DNA of 64,000 nt from Misgurnus anguillicaudatus (lineage: Eukaryota; Chordata; Actinopteri; Cypriniformes; Cobitidae): contig NC_073357.2 in NCBI RefSeq assembly GCF_027580225.2, positions 41,254,001 to 41,318,000 of the forward strand, read 5' to 3'. The position numbers and the translations under genes are program-made. The notes below the pieces were generated by a model. That model made no database searches. It was not told the DNA's origin and saw only the letters and a program-made list of their open reading frames with translations. Positions 12,262-22,556 of this stretch are shown one piece after another; position 1 is the stretch's first letter, and each line of letters opens with the position of its first letter.

Positions 12262-14031
12262 TATGCATGTGTGTATATATAATATGGATATATTAAGGTA
12301 TCCATGTATAATGTAAACCAATAAATAGAAGTGCCCCATTAAAAGTTTTTGAGGCAGAAATGCCTTTAAATGACCTTATATTTGATTCTCAAAGCTGGCA
12401 AGTTTCTCCCTAACAATCAACAGCTGGAAAGATTTTCAGCTACATTAATCGTGCAGTAATACGCTGATTTGTTCACATCCACAGGGTATTTTCTCACTGA
12501 AACATCTCTGCTTCACAAATGCTGACAGATAAATCTGTCAAATGACTGAGATTTATGCATTAAAGAATTTTACTCCCACCCACAGTTATGGTGGAAAGTA
12601 TCTTGTTTAGAGGCAGCAGTGCTCTCTTCATACTGGAATACGGTTTGGAAATAAATATCAGTGTCAATATGGCTTTTTTGGATATGCAAATTGGATCTGG
12701 GTATCCAATTTCTCACACAAATTAACTAAAGCACCACATTGATTTTAAAGCTAATGAAACATAATTTGTCTCTGAGAAATTTCTTCCTGTCAAAGATACT
12801 TGCTGTCAAAGGTTATTCTAGTCATCTAACAAATGATTCATAATCTATCATAGATTCCCCAAACTTCAGTGGAATCAGTAAAAAGCTATCAGTATTTAAT
12901 GCAACAAAGTTAGTTGTTAATTTAAAAAATGAGTAAATGGCTTTGAAGACCCAATACATAAAAGGCAATCTAAAACTCACCACCTTTCTGTCTGTCTCTG
13001 TGATGGCTTAAAATATTATTTTAAAAATCTATTAAATGGATTGAGTGCTGGTGTAACAGATCAATCAAGCAGCAGATAATAACACTAGATGAGGAGAGAT
13101 TACCTTGGGCACAGCTGAGAGAGGAAAAGGGAGCTATGATCACTAGGGTTCTCTTGCATAATGGAAAAAATGGATGTCTAAGAACACAGTGAGCCGTGCT
13201 CTAACTTCTACTGTACCGTATGTGTTACGTGTGCATGTTGTTTTAACGGTTTGTTCAGTCTTCAGTAGAATATGGACTTACTGTACTTATACTACACTGC
13301 ATATTATGTCTGGTTTAATAGAAAGTAACTCTTTAAGCCATGCATTGCTTTTTAACATTTCTAGGCATACATTGCTTATCTAAACATGTTTTGCTTCTAC
13401 TAAAACATTAGCATGTGGTTGACTAGTACAAGACAATAAATAAATGAAGTTAAATAAAAAGTCATTGTTTAAAAATCCCCAGACATTTATTTTGAAGCCA
13501 CAGTAGCACCTAATAGAATAAATGTTGTAGAATACATTATTTAATATTTATTTAATTGGATGTAGAGGACAAACAAAAGATTGAGTAAAATATTATTGGA
13601 TTATTGTGTTAATTATTTGAAGATCATCTTAAACCTGCTAAATGATCTTGGTTGATAATGCTCAGAATGATGACAAGCATTTACTCATTCAAGTGTTTAG
13701 AGACTGGCTCAACGTTTGTGACCCGTGCTGGCAAAATGAGTCGGAATGCGGACCATCTAATTTTGAGCTACAGTAGAAGCAAAAGAAAGTCTAAATGTCG
13801 ATTTTGGTCGAAATTGATGTTTTTATAAAAATAAGTACATTAAGCCCTTGTCTAGCAATCTCAATGCTGTAAATTGTCATTAAACATCTAAAATGTATAT
13901 GTAAATGTGCCTGACCGTCTGGTTTAATTTTTAAAACATTCAGGAATTAGAAAATAAAGTGCAGGACTTGCTTGATGTTAAAATAGTTATTAAGAGAGAT
14001 AAAGTTCGGGACCCAATTGATGTTAAAAGCG
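12262..14031. other. non-coding DNA, mostly unassigned
   Basis: 12300-12960 has balanced composition and no repeat ends. A TGTGACCCG start near 13719 resembles the repeat noted at 5381, so 13715-14031 may be a fragment of that family. No supported gene. Confidence 0.35.
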
Positions 14032-14252
14032 TTATAAAGAGCACCTACTGTATGGTCCAATTCACGTTTTTACATTTCCTTTGGTGTGTATGTGTGTATT
14101 ACTACATACTAACGATATGCAAATGTACATACCCCAAAGTAAATGATGACACGAGTTATTGTCTCTGTAACGTAAATCTCTTTTCCTGGACTACAACAAA
14201 CACACAGATTGTATCATCCCGCTTTGACTCATAGCCTGTAAGTTAACTCCTG

Positions 14253-14256
14253 TTAG
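14253..14256. repeat. target-site duplication, left
   Basis: TTAG directly before the TG of the left LTR. It matches TTAG at 22306-22309 directly after the CA of the right LTR. Four-base duplications fit LTR-element integrase. Confidence 0.88.
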
Positions 14257-14776
14257 TGTAATGCCTCTGAAAAGAGGGAGAAGAAAACTCATAAAGATGC
14301 TGAAGTTTCCCCACTGCGAACTTTATGTGTAATGAAGAAACCCCGCGAGTTCTCTCCCAGTGAAGTGAATCAGGCAAAAGCAATCGATCGCCCCCTGCGA
14401 TCGAGCAGGCAAAAGTAATCGATCGAACCCTTATTGTACCCAACACATAAATCTAATAGGACATAGATTAACTAAAATAACAAACAAATAACATCGTTAC
14501 ATTTTATAAACAGTTATAAACTTAAACAGTTACGCTTCACAGAATAAAGACTTAATAATTTCAAGGTAACACATTTCAATAGGTAACAGTATATGAGTTA
14601 TAAACATATTCACACCATATGTAAAGTAATGTATTTTCACTGTTTCACAGATTAATTAAACTTTAGATGAATTAATATTTTTATGTAAATACAGATTTCA
14701 ATTCTTTTATATTTTCTCTGTAAATACATATGATTTATAACCATTTCTTTGTAAATACATATTTCAATCTACCACA
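14257..14776 (-). repeat. 3' LTR
   Basis: A 520-bp LTR whose element-sense ends are TG and CA. It is nearly identical to 21787-22305; the only differences cluster in the T-rich part at about 14700-14725. It contains a 20-bp direct repeat, CAGGCAAAAGYAATCGATCG, at 14371-14390 and 14406-14425, a plausible binding-site pair in the promoter region. Confidence 0.95.
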
Positions 14777-14784
14777 CACTCCCC
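14777..14784 (-). other. candidate polypurine tract
   Basis: Element-sense GGGGAGTG abuts the 3' LTR. This is where the plus-strand primer lies in LTR elements. The tract is short and contains one T, so it is weak by sequence. Its position is the main support. Confidence 0.5.
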
Positions 14785-14885
14785 GACAGAATAAATGTCG
14801 TCTCGACATTATATTTCTCTTTTTCAACCAGAGTCTTTTACTCACGAACGGTTTTCAAGAGTTCTTTTAACGGTTTTCCGTTTTA

Positions 14886-15250
14886 ACAGTCCATAGATTG
14901 TCCCAAACTTGTTCACTTTCTGAAGCAAGTAAATAGTGCCTAAATATTTTAAAGTGCAAAACTTGAAAGAGGTAAAGAACAACAGTCCATAGTTTCTTTG
15001 AGTTTCAATGTTCAACAGTCTCTCAAGACTGGTTCATAAGGCACACAGTCCATTGTTTTCTCAAAATTTCAAAGTCACAAAACTGTTAAAGGCAATTGTC
15101 CTTAGACAAAACAGTCCATACTTTTCAAACTTTAAAAGTTCAAAGAATGTTCAAGGCAATATTTCCAAAACAGAACAGTCCATCAGTTTAAAATGCCAGA
15201 CTGTAACAGTCTATAATGCAAATAGCAAATTTAACAGTTCATGGTTCCCA
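14886..15250 (-). repeat. degenerate ~65-bp tandem repeats in the 3' untranslated segment
   Basis: The word ACAGTCCAT recurs at 14886, 14982, 15045, 15111 and 15175 on the plus strand, with spacings of about 96, 63, 66 and 64. Between copies there are similar TTCAAA/AAAGTTCAAA and AAGGCAAT words. This is an old tandem array between the pol stop and the 3' LTR. Function unknown; such arrays are seen in non-coding parts of other LTR elements. Confidence 0.7.
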
Positions 15251-15260
15251 TTTAGTGCAC

Positions 15261-18200
15261 TCAATACACAAAAGGCATCTGGAAACAGTATTGCTGAACA
15301 GGTGGCAACCATGTCGACAGTCCATAAGCAGACACATACGGTAAGTTTGGTTGTGGTGTTTGCAAGATCCCATTTAGTTGCCTGACATTATAAGTTGGTG
15401 TACCCAGTTCATCATAGGTAAGTAATCTTGGTGGGTATCTTTGCCTTGTAGGTAGCTGGTTAGTTTCCTCTCTTTGACTCTCTTGGTCACTTTCAGGGGA
15501 TGACATGGGAGCAGAGACTTGTTCATCAACAGGTAAGTTTAACTCTTGTTCTGTCTCTTGGTCTGTCCCTGCAGGTGGTTCTTGATCCTCTTGGTCGCTC
15601 TCCTCAGACGACATCGAATCAGGAACTTGTTCCAGGACCCAATGTTGCTGCTCATCAGGCTCTATGGTATCAGACGACATCGAATCAGGGACTTGTTCCA
15701 GGACCCAATTTTGCTGCTCATTAGGCTCTATGGTAGGTAGTGATTTGAGACTTTCAGGTTCAACTACACAGTTTGGTTGAGGTACTTGTGGTTGTACATA
15801 ATGAAAATTGAATTCATCGTCACTCTCATCATCAGATTCCACATGGCTGATTTGAGGCTTTTCCAATGCACATTTGGGTCTGACTTTTGCAAGTGGAGCA
15901 TTTTCAAGAGGTAGGTGATCACAAGGCATTAGTAAGTTACGATGGAGGACTCTGGATCGTCCCTTTCCCTTTTCTGGCTTTACTTCATAAACTGGGAGCT
16001 CACCACCCATCTGTCTCACAACTACATGAATGTTATCTTCCCAGAAATTTCGAAGTTTTCCAGGGCCCCCTCGTGGTGTTAAGTTCTTTACCAGAACACG
16101 ATCACCTGGCTGCAGTGTGGTACTTCTTACCTTACCATCAAAATTCTTTTTGCTCCTGTCAGCAGATTTTTTAGCACACTCTCTGGCAATTTCATATGCC
16201 TCTTCCATTCCGCGTTTCCATTTCTCCACATATTCTTTCTGATTACAGGTAGACATTTCTGAATTCAAGCCAAACAACATGTCGACCGGCAGTCTTGGAG
16301 ACCTTCCATATAACAGGTAGAAAGGAGAAAATCCTGTTACTTCTGAGCGGGTACAATTATAAGCATACAGTAGCTTATTCAAGGAGTCTTTCCAGTTCGA
16401 CTTTTGACTTTCTGTGAGCGTTCTTAGCATTTGTAACAATGTCCTGTTAAAACGCTCGGCTTGGCCATTGCCTTGCGGATGGTAGGGGGTCGTTCTGGAG
16501 CCGATGATGCCACAGTACTTTTGAAGCTGTTCAAACAACTGATTCTCAAACTCTCCACCTTGATCATGATGGATGCGAGAAGGGAAACCAAATTTTAAGG
16601 CAAAGTCATTAAAAATCCGATCTGCAGCTGTTTTCCCTGACTTGGAAGTAGTGGCGTATGCTTGGGCGAATCGGGTGAAATGATCTACGACCACAAGTAT
16701 ATACTCAAAACCTCCTTTGCAGCGGTCTAAGTGGAGAAAGTCAATTGAGATCAGTTCAAAGGGCTGGGTCGTAACAATACTTGTTAATGGGGCTCTTGTC
16801 TCATGACAGGGCTTTTTCTGCTTCAGGCATCTGCATGTTTTGGTGACATAATGCTCAATGTCTGCTTGCATATATGGCCAGAAGAAACGTTCACGGATGA
16901 GTGAAAGAGTGCGATCTGTCCCTTGGTGGCCCATTTCATCATGCAGCTCTCGCAAGACTGTTCCTTTAAATTTTTCAGGGAGGACCACTTGTGTGCGTGT
17001 GGAAGTGATTCGGCAGAGGATTCCATCCTTGTTAATAGTAAGCTTTCCCCATTCCCGAAACAGGCATTTTGTTTTTAGGCTGTATGATTTGAGATGTTTC
17101 ACTTGCGGTTTGGTGTTGGATAGTTTGCAATCATACACAGGACTAATACTCTGGTCATTAGTTTGCGCCTCTTTGATCTCATTCACAGACAATGGAGTAA
17201 TTGTTGGGACTGCTGGACGAGCTTCAAGAGATGAACAGTTGGTTGACACTGACCAAGGGATGCTGGGAACTTCTTGAGCTTCTACAGCTTGAATCGTTGC
17301 ACCTATTACATCAGACGACAATTCCTCAGAACACTCTTTCATCATTGTGCCAATGTCAAGGGGAAATCGGGACAATGTATCAGCATCAATATTTTCACGG
17401 CCGGGCCGATATTTGATTGTAAAGTGGAAATCTGCCAATTCAGCGACCCACCTGCAACCTGTGGCATTCAATTTGGCAGTTGACAGGACATATGTAAGGG
17501 GGTTGTTATCACTATATACGGTGAAAGTTGGGGCATAATACAAATAATCACGGAATTTTTCGGTGACTGACCACTTTAAAGCGAGGAATTCTAGCTTGCC
17601 TGAGTGCAAGTGGTAGTTTTTCTCAGCAGCTGATAAAGTCCGGGATCCATAGGCAATCACACGAAGTTTCTCACTTTGTTTCTGGTATAATACTGCACCT
17701 AGACCTTGAGCTGATGCGTCGGTATGCAGTATAAAAGGCTGTGAAAAGTCTGGGAAAGCTAATACAGGAGGCTGAAGCAAACAGTCAATCAGTTGGTCAA
17801 GAGTGTTTTGATGTTGTTCAGTCCAAGTAATGGGCTTACTCGAGGGAACAGCAGTTTTCATGCACTTTGTCTTTAATCGTTTCTTGCTTTCTTTCAGGTG
17901 AGCAGTATTTTCTGGAGTACCCTTTAACAGGTCATATAAAGGACTAGCAATGCGAGAGAAATCTTTAATGTACTGTCTGTAGTAGCTAAGTAGACCAAGC
18001 ATTCTTCTCAGCTCACCAACATTCTTTGGTTGTTTGTCTTTCAGGGATCGGACAGCTTCTGTGTCAGCAGGATCAACTTTACTTCCCTCTGCTGAGACTA
18101 TTCTACCCAGGTAACGTACTTCAGGTTTGAAAAGCTCACACTTACTTGGCTTACGTTTGATGCCATGTTGCCTAAGTCGTTGCAGTACTTTTCTTACATC

Positions 18201-20048
18201 CTGGACATGGTTCTCAAAGGTCTTACTAAACACCAAGGTGTCATCCAGGTAGGGGATGCATATCTCATCTCGCAAGCCTTCTAAACACTCTTCCATACAT
18301 CGCTGGAAGGCTGCGGGCCCATTCATCAGACCAAAAGGGACGCGGACCCATTCATATAGGCCCCATGGTGTCACAAACGCTGTTAGATGTTTACTCTCCT
18401 TGGACATGAACCCCTGGTGGTAGGCCTTCCCCTGGTCTAATGACGAAAACCAAGAATTACCACCAAGGCTGTCCATAATATCCTGTACCCTCGGAATTGG
18501 CTGCCTATCTGGGTGAGTCTTTCGGTTCAGGTCCCGATAATCGATACATAACCGGAGGCTGCCATCTTTCTTTCTCACACACACGATTGGAGAAGAGTAG
18601 GAAGAGTTAGATTTTTCAATCCAGCCTTGGGCTATGAGGTCATGTAAATACTCTTTCATCTCACGATAAAGAGGCTTTGGTACTGACATGTAAGTACGAC
18701 TGACTGGTTCATCATCTTTAAGGGAGATACTCAGTTGCAAGTTCCGGATGCACCCAATGTCATTGTCTGACTTAGAGAATGAATGGCACTCGTCCTTCAA
18801 CATTTGCTGTACTACCTGTCTCTGGTGTTTACTCAGGTGGCTGACATCGACGGGTGGGACCCATTCATCGGGACTGATGTTATCGGGACAAGTATCTGCA
18901 GTCTGGACATTACATACCCCAACAGAGGTAGGGTTGGTGGGCACATCAAACATACTAGCAGGGAATACATTCTTGACGAGCTGTACTGTACCCATCGGGG
19001 TCTGTCCCATGAGAGTTACATCGTGATCTGTGTCATTGTACACCTCAATCACGATATTTGTTGGAGCTCCTTTTCTCAGCCTCACTAAACTGTCTGTGAA
19101 TTCAAGCCCCTCTGGCCACTGGGGGTTTACATCAGGTTCAAAAATGAGTGTGCTATCCTCTTTAACTGGCTGCATGTACACTCGACATGAGACCTGCACA
19201 GTACTATGTTTGGGAATGTTAACATGCACTTTTGTAGTTTTCACTATGTATTCACATGAATTCTCTGCACTCACCAGTTGGATGAATGTCTGAACTTTGC
19301 TCCTTTTTAAGCTGGGGAATGCAGCTTTCACAGTTTTCTCCAACCTTTTGTTGACAGTGTTTGGTTGTTTTTGCTCAATGGAGTCCACAATTTGCTCTTT
19401 CACATTGAATCCTATTATAGGGTGTGAGAGGTTCTGACCCCTAGCTACAAGCATAGGAATGACAAGTTCAGTTTGGTGCGATGTCTGTGATGATAATCTG
19501 AATTTCACTTCAACATACCCGATATAGGGCAGCTCGATGCCATTAGCAGCCACAAGGTTCAATGTATTTGGAGCCTCCAAGATATTGGAAACATCTCTCA
19601 ACGGGACTTCTGGTAAGTATTTCTCTTTCCACAGTTCATCAATGACACATACCTGAGAGCCTGTGTCCCATAGTGCTCGAGCTGGTTGGCCGTGCAGGTA
19701 ACACTCAATGAGACATTGCCTTCCAACTAATGATGTCACAGGGGAATACTGATTCACTTGGGTTTTGCAGGGAGCGTGAACACTCATGGTAATGCAGGAA
19801 TTTGACACTGAACTCTGTAAGTTGATACAAGTTCGCTTGTGTTCAGTCCAATGGTGAGTTTGGCAGTTTTTACAACAATAAAGTACCTTTTTACATCGTG
19901 AACACTGTTTCATTTGGTTCTCCGTTTTTCCACAGGCTGCACATATTTGGGACGGGTCAGTGGGTCTGGCTACTCCCTGTCCCGCGGAAGTAACCTCTCT
20001 CCATTTAAAGAAGTCTCTCTTGAAGGCTTGATACCACGAATCCTGCAT
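15261..20048 (-). CDS. pol: Pol polyprotein (MYND-like finger, protease, RT, RNase H, integrase)
   Basis: A 1595-codon open frame; the ATG at 20048 is only the first Met in frame, since expression probably comes from -1 frameshifting out of gag. Visible domains in order: MYND-like zinc finger (residues 37-74: C37, C40, C49, C52, C58, C62, H70, C74); aspartic protease (WDTGS, D128); reverse transcriptase (about 415-640; [13 protein letters not shown] at 600-603); RNase H (about 765-895; HTDAS D777, E820, YSDNN D847); integrase HHCC (H1036, H1041, C1072, C1074, a C-x-C variant); DDE core (D1103, D1162, E1198; spacing 35); and a GPY/F-like segment (about 1329-1345). The tail holds two 22-residue repeats and is acidic. 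It makes cDNA and inserts it. No frame breaks are seen. The MYND-like finger at the N terminus is unusual. Confidence 0.95.
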   Translation of the reverse strand: MQDSWYQAFKRDFFKWREVTSAGQGVARPTDPSQICAACGKTENQMKQCSRCKKVLYCCKNCQTHHWTEHKRTCINLQSSVSNSCITMSVHAPCKTQVNQYSPVTSLVGRQCLIECYLHGQPARALWDTGSQVCVIDELWKEKYLPEVPLRDVSNILEAPNTLNLVAANGIELPYIGYVEVKFRLSSQTSHQTELVIPMLVARGQNLSHPIIGFNVKEQIVDSIEQKQPNTVNKRLEKTVKAAFPSLKRSKVQTFIQLVSAENSCEYIVKTTKVHVNIPKHSTVQVSCRVYMQPVKEDSTLIFEPDVNPQWPEGLEFTDSLVRLRKGAPTNIVIEVYNDTDHDVTLMGQTPMGTVQLVKNVFPASMFDVPTNPTSVGVCNVQTADTCPDNISPDEWVPPVDVSHLSKHQRQVVQQMLKDECHSFSKSDNDIGCIRNLQLSISLKDDEPVSRTYMSVPKPLYREMKEYLHDLIAQGWIEKSNSSYSSPIVCVRKKDGSLRLCIDYRDLNRKTHPDRQPIPRVQDIMDSLGGNSWFSSLDQGKAYHQGFMSKESKHLTAFVTPWGLYEWVRVPFGLMNGPAAFQRCMEECLEGLRDEICIPYLDDTLVFSKTFENHVQDVRKVLQRLRQHGIKRKPSKCELFKPEVRYLGRIVSAEGSKVDPADTEAVRSLKDKQPKNVGELRRMLGLLSYYRQYIKDFSRIASPLYDLLKGTPENTAHLKESKKRLKTKCMKTAVPSSKPITWTEQHQNTLDQLIDCLLQPPVLAFPDFSQPFILHTDASAQGLGAVLYQKQSEKLRVIAYGSRTLSAAEKNYHLHSGKLEFLALKWSVTEKFRDYLYYAPTFTVYSDNNPLTYVLSTAKLNATGCRWVAELADFHFTIKYRPGRENIDADTLSRFPLDIGTMMKECSEELSSDVIGATIQAVEAQEVPSIPWSVSTNCSSLEARPAVPTITPLSVNEIKEAQTNDQSISPVYDCKLSNTKPQVKHLKSYSLKTKCLFREWGKLTINKDGILCRITSTRTQVVLPEKFKGTVLRELHDEMGHQGTDRTLSLIRERFFWPYMQADIEHYVTKTCRCLKQKKPCHETRAPLTSIVTTQPFELISIDFLHLDRCKGGFEYILVVVDHFTRFAQAYATTSKSGKTAADRIFNDFALKFGFPSRIHHDQGGEFENQLFEQLQKYCGIIGSRTTPYHPQGNGQAERFNRTLLQMLRTLTESQKSNWKDSLNKLLYAYNCTRSEVTGFSPFYLLYGRSPRLPVDMLFGLNSEMSTCNQKEYVEKWKRGMEEAYEIARECAKKSADRSKKNFDGKVRSTTLQPGDRVLVKNLTPRGGPGKLRNFWEDNIHVVVRQMGGELPVYEVKPEKGKGRSRVLHRNLLMPCDHLPLENAPLAKVRPKCALEKPQISHVESDDESDDEFNFHYVQPQVPQPNCVVEPESLKSLPTIEPNEQQNWVLEQVPDSMSSDTIEPDEQQHWVLEQVPDSMSSEESDQEDQEPPAGTDQETEQELNLPVDEQVSAPMSSPESDQESQREETNQLPTRQRYPPRLLTYDELGTPTYNVRQLNGILQTPQPNLPYVSAYGLSTWLPPVQQYCFQMPFVY
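15604..15735 (-). repeat. in-frame 66-bp tandem duplication in pol 3' end
   Basis: Two nearly identical 66-bp units (15604-15669 and 15670-15735) encode successive 22-residue repeats around EQQ(N/H)[12 protein letters not shown]. Because 66 is a multiple of three, the frame is kept. They lie in the acidic, low-complexity tail beyond the integrase, so extra copies are probably tolerated. Confidence 0.9.
19949..19983 (-). other. candidate frameshift-stimulating stem
   Basis: Element-sense GGGAC-A-GGG (19983-19975) can pair with CCC-GTCCC (19956-19949). This gives eight base pairs with one bulged A and an 18-nt loop. The spacer from the slippery heptamer is 19 nt, longer than the usual 5-9, so a role is uncertain. 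Confidence 0.3.
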
Positions 20049-21538
20049 CCTGCTTGGAAGTGCTCACTACTGCCACATCTAAAGCAATGCATGCAACGGT
20101 CCTCTGTTCTTTGCTGCTGACAACTGAAGCACTTTCTTGCTTGGGGACGACTATTCGGTGCATAATATTGTCGAGGCATATACTGGGGTTGGAATTGAGT
20201 GCTCAGATTTGTTGGGTTGGCACCCGGTGATGCCCAATATGGTTGCACTGGACATTGAACCATTTCTCGGTCAAAGGCTCTCTGTGTAGGAGCGGCGCAT
20301 TGTGGTGAGGCAAAGGCTGGTTGCTGCAATGATTCTCGAATGTGAGCTATTTCAGCACTGAGTGTTTTTAGTGATGCTACATCAGTTCTCAGTTCTTTAA
20401 GTTCTGACAACACACTGGAGGATGGTTTTGGTGCACTTGAAGTCACACTGCATTTCTTATCAGTATTTTCATCACTGGATGTAACTGAATGAACAACAGT
20501 GTTTGTGTGCTGTACATTGGTTTTCTTTTTCTTTTGCCTTTCTGACTCATTAGCACAAGCAATGTTTAATCTCTCCAACAGAGCCTCATCGGTGGTTTTC
20601 GTGTCAAGAAGAAGAGGCTGCAGATCTACCTTAATGCCGTCACTTTGGAGACCGGTGAGTACAGTATGTAAGAACATGCTCTGAACTAATGCTGGGTCAT
20701 ATTTAAGGCCTGATTCTGACTCTTGAGACGCAAACAATATTTTCTGACGCAGGTCTAGAGCTCGCATTAGAAAATTCTGAGGCGTTTCTTTGTTTCCTTG
20801 GCATTCAGAGGTAAGCTGCTTGTAAAGTTCGGTTGCACTTCTTTCTTGGAAGTGCGAACGCAGAATTCGTCTGAGCGTAGGTAGAGTTAGGTTTGGCTTT
20901 CCTTCTAAATAGCTTCGCAACTGTAAACCAGGAGAAATGGCACGAATGACTGCATCACAAATCTCACATTCTGGGTAGCCTCTGCTCAGACCGTTCTCAA
21001 TCTGGTGTGCCAAACTTGAAAAGGTCAATTTCTCTTTTTGACCTGGCTCGCCGATTTGTCCAGAAATTTTAAAATCTTTGCGCCATGGTGAGCTTAAATG
21101 TTGAGCATTTACAAAAGGCGTAGCAATTTGTGGTTGAGGCTGGACAACGCTTGATTTTGTGCCAAATTCGTCCAATTGTTGAATTTCAGTCAATTTTTGT
21201 TTCATTGCGAACTTCAGTTCGTCTAACTCCTTTTGCAATTTATCTTTTTCTGTGAGTTTGCCTTGTTCTGCTGACTCATTTTCAGTGACTGTATTCAATT
21301 CTATTATTTTATCTCTCAAGCTTAACAGTACAGACATGCCATCATCTTCTAGCTCTGCTATGCCCTCTTCAAGATGTTGCAGTATGTAAGAGATCAGAGA
21401 CATGCGTGATTTAGATGGGACATTCTCTTGATCTGATATTTTCAGGAACTCACAAACACTGAGAAGTTTGTCTTTGGATAGGGGATTTAACATGCCGATG
21501 ACCTCAACTTGCATTTCCTCTAGCACGGTTGTCTCCAT
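19970..21538 (-). CDS. gag: Gag polyprotein
   Basis: A 522-codon frame starting at the first ATG after the leader (21538). It encodes the structural protein that packages element RNA. Visible parts: an N-terminal helical region (about 17-60), a predicted coiled coil (about 93-123, [16 protein letters not shown]), a capsid-like helical core (about 150-345), a Ser/Pro/Gln-rich linker, and a CCHC zinc knuckle C-x2-C-x4-H-x4-C (485-498) preceded by a further CFSC...C cluster. These fit a retrotransposon Gag with nucleocapsid function. The 3' end overlaps pol by 79 bp. The gag stop at 19970 would be bypassed when ribosomes slip at 20009-20003. No defects seen. Confidence 0.93.
   Translation of the reverse strand: METTVLEEMQVEVIGMLNPLSKDKLLSVCEFLKISDQENVPSKSRMSLISYILQHLEEGIAELEDDGMSVLLSLRDKIIELNTVTENESAEQGKLTEKDKLQKELDELKFAMKQKLTEIQQLDEFGTKSSVVQPQPQIATPFVNAQHLSSPWRKDFKISGQIGEPGQKEKLTFSSLAHQIENGLSRGYPECEICDAVIRAISPGLQLRSYLEGKPNLTLPTLRRILRSHFQERSATELYKQLTSECQGNKETPQNFLMRALDLRQKILFASQESESGLKYDPALVQSMFLHTVLTGLQSDGIKVDLQPLLLDTKTTDEALLERLNIACANESERQKKKKTNVQHTNTVVHSVTSSDENTDKKCSVTSSAPKPSSSVLSELKELRTDVASLKTLSAEIAHIRESLQQPAFASPQCAAPTQRAFDREMVQCPVQPYWASPGANPTNLSTQFQPQYMPRQYYAPNSRPQARKCFSCQQQRTEDRCMHCFRCGSSEHFQAGCRIRGIKPSRETSLNGERLLPRDRE
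20003..20009 (-). promoter_or_regulatory. -1 ribosomal frameshift slippery heptamer
   Basis: Element-sense T TTA AAT fits the X-XXY-YYZ rule. The codon phase is right: the gag frame reads TCT TTA AAT here, and slipping back one base gives TTT AAA TGG, which is the pol frame. It lies inside the 79-bp gag/pol overlap, upstream of the gag stop. UUUAAAU belongs to the known class of functional heptamers. Use in vivo is inferred. Confidence 0.85.
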
Positions 21539-21765
21539 TTTTACACTAGAGTGGACCTTTTCACTGAGTAGTGGCTTAATTGAGACTGAATGAACTTATC
21601 TGTTTCACCTGATGATCTCTTTGGCCTCAGGTTTACGGTTCTTTCTCTCTTTCTTGCCTTTACTTCAGGAACTTTTCCACCCCACTGCTGATCTGGGTTG
21701 TTTTAGGGGATGTACTGCATCAGAAGTTGTCTGCCAGGTAAGCGACGACCACCCTCTGAAGAGTA
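21539..21765 (-). other. 5' untranslated leader of the LTR element
   Basis: 227 bp between the primer-binding site and the gag start. It is expected to hold packaging signals. I see no specific motif and no upstream gene. Confidence 0.7.
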
Positions 21766-21784
21766 AATCCCAGCGGTGCCTCCA
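21766..21784 (-). other. primer-binding site, tRNA-Thr(AGT)
   Basis: On the plus strand the 19 bases AATCCCAGCGGTGCCTCCA lie two bases from the 5' LTR. They equal the 3' end (with CCA) of a vertebrate tRNA-Thr(AGT) isodecoder as I recall it. The minus strand therefore pairs with that tRNA to prime minus-strand DNA. Length, position and CCA all agree. The isoacceptor rests on memory of tRNA sequences. Confidence 0.85.
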
Positions 21785-21786
21785 AA

Positions 21787-22305
21787 TGTAATGCCTCTGA
21801 AAAGAGGGAGAAGAAAACTCATAAAGATGCTGAAGTTTCCCCACTGCGAACTTTATGTGTAATGAAGAAACCCCGCGAGTTCTCTCCCAGTGAAGTGAAT
21901 CAGGCAAAAGCAATCGATCGCCCCCTGCGATCGAGCAGGCAAAAGTAATCGATCGAACCCTTATTGTACCCAACACATAAATCTAATAGGACATAGATTA
22001 ACTAAAATAACAAACAAATAACATCGTTACATTTTATAAACAGTTATAAACTTAAACAGTTACGCTTCACAGAATAAAGACTTAATAATTTCAAGGTAAC
22101 ACATTTCAATAGGTAACAGTATATGAGTTATAAACATATTCACACCATATGTAAAGTAATGTATTTTCACTGTTTCACAGATTAATTAAACTTTAGATGA
22201 ATTAATATTTTTATGTAAATACAGATTTCAATTATTTAATATTTCTCTGTAAATACATATGATTTATAACCATTTCTTTGTAAATACATATTTCAATCTA
22301 CCACA
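21787..22305 (-). repeat. 5' LTR
   Basis: 519 bp with TG...CA ends in the element sense, paired with 14257-14776. It carries the same 20-bp direct repeat (21901-21920 and 21936-21955). In LTR elements it provides promoter and polyadenylation signals, though I could not fix a TATA box with confidence. Confidence 0.95.
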
Positions 22306-22309
22306 TTAG
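22306..22309. repeat. target-site duplication, right
   Basis: TTAG matching 14253-14256. Removing the element and one TTAG restores a continuous repeat sequence (TTAACTCCTGTTAGCATTGC), consistent with the relative at 62771-63441. Confidence 0.9.
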
Positions 22310-22556
22310 CATTGCATTGTGAGTGAATCTTTCGAACATGGTTAGGCGCATCACATTTCCGGTTGACGTCAGAGGTATTCAGGCCAATCACAACCTACAG
22401 ATTAGCTTGCCAAGCAGTATATCTGGAGCTACAAAAATGTACGGTATTTAGAAAATGATGTTTTTTTAACCGTAAACCACACCAACACATTGTATTTTAC
22501 TATACCAAATACACAAAATAACTATGTTATTTAGCAATGAAATAGGTGCACTTTAA

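Larger units (their letters stand above)
14257..22305 (-). mobile_element. intact Ty3/gypsy-type LTR retrotransposon
   Basis: An 8049-bp element read on the minus strand: 5' LTR (21787-22305), tRNA-Thr primer site, leader, gag, overlapping pol in the -1 frame, a repeat-rich 3' untranslated segment, polypurine tract and 3' LTR (14257-14776). Domain order (protease, RT, RNase H, integrase) places it in Ty3/gypsy. Both reading frames are open and the catalytic residues are present. The LTRs differ by only two substitutions and one single-base indel, so insertion is recent. No envelope-like frame follows pol. Whether the copy is still mobile cannot be told from sequence. Confidence 0.95.
14032..22556 (-). 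mobile_element. TTAA-type repeat (GTGCACCTA family), split by the LTR element
   Basis: The two halves, 14032-14256 and 22306-22556, form one repeat when the LTR retrotransposon is removed. Its ends are inverted repeats: AAAGAGCACCTA at the left, and the complement of TAGGTGCACTTTAA at the right (TTAA 22553-22556). A related copy in the other orientation starts at 62771. It shares the GACGTCAG...GGAAATGTGATG block, the CACAATGCAATGCT block and the CTTTTC(C/T)TGGACTACAAC block. Non-coding. Confidence 0.75.

Noticed and set aside
14243..14446. Identical small frames in both LTRs
   Set aside because: They read through the LTR non-coding sequence and exist twice only because the LTR is duplicated; no accessory protein features.
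15500..15740. Plus-strand frames with 22-residue repeats
   Set aside because: Antisense shadows of the 66-bp tandem duplication in pol.
14257..22305. Endogenous retrovirus with an envelope gene
   Set aside because: After the pol stop only about 0.5 kb of repeat-rich non-coding DNA precedes the LTR; no envelope-like frame on the element strand.
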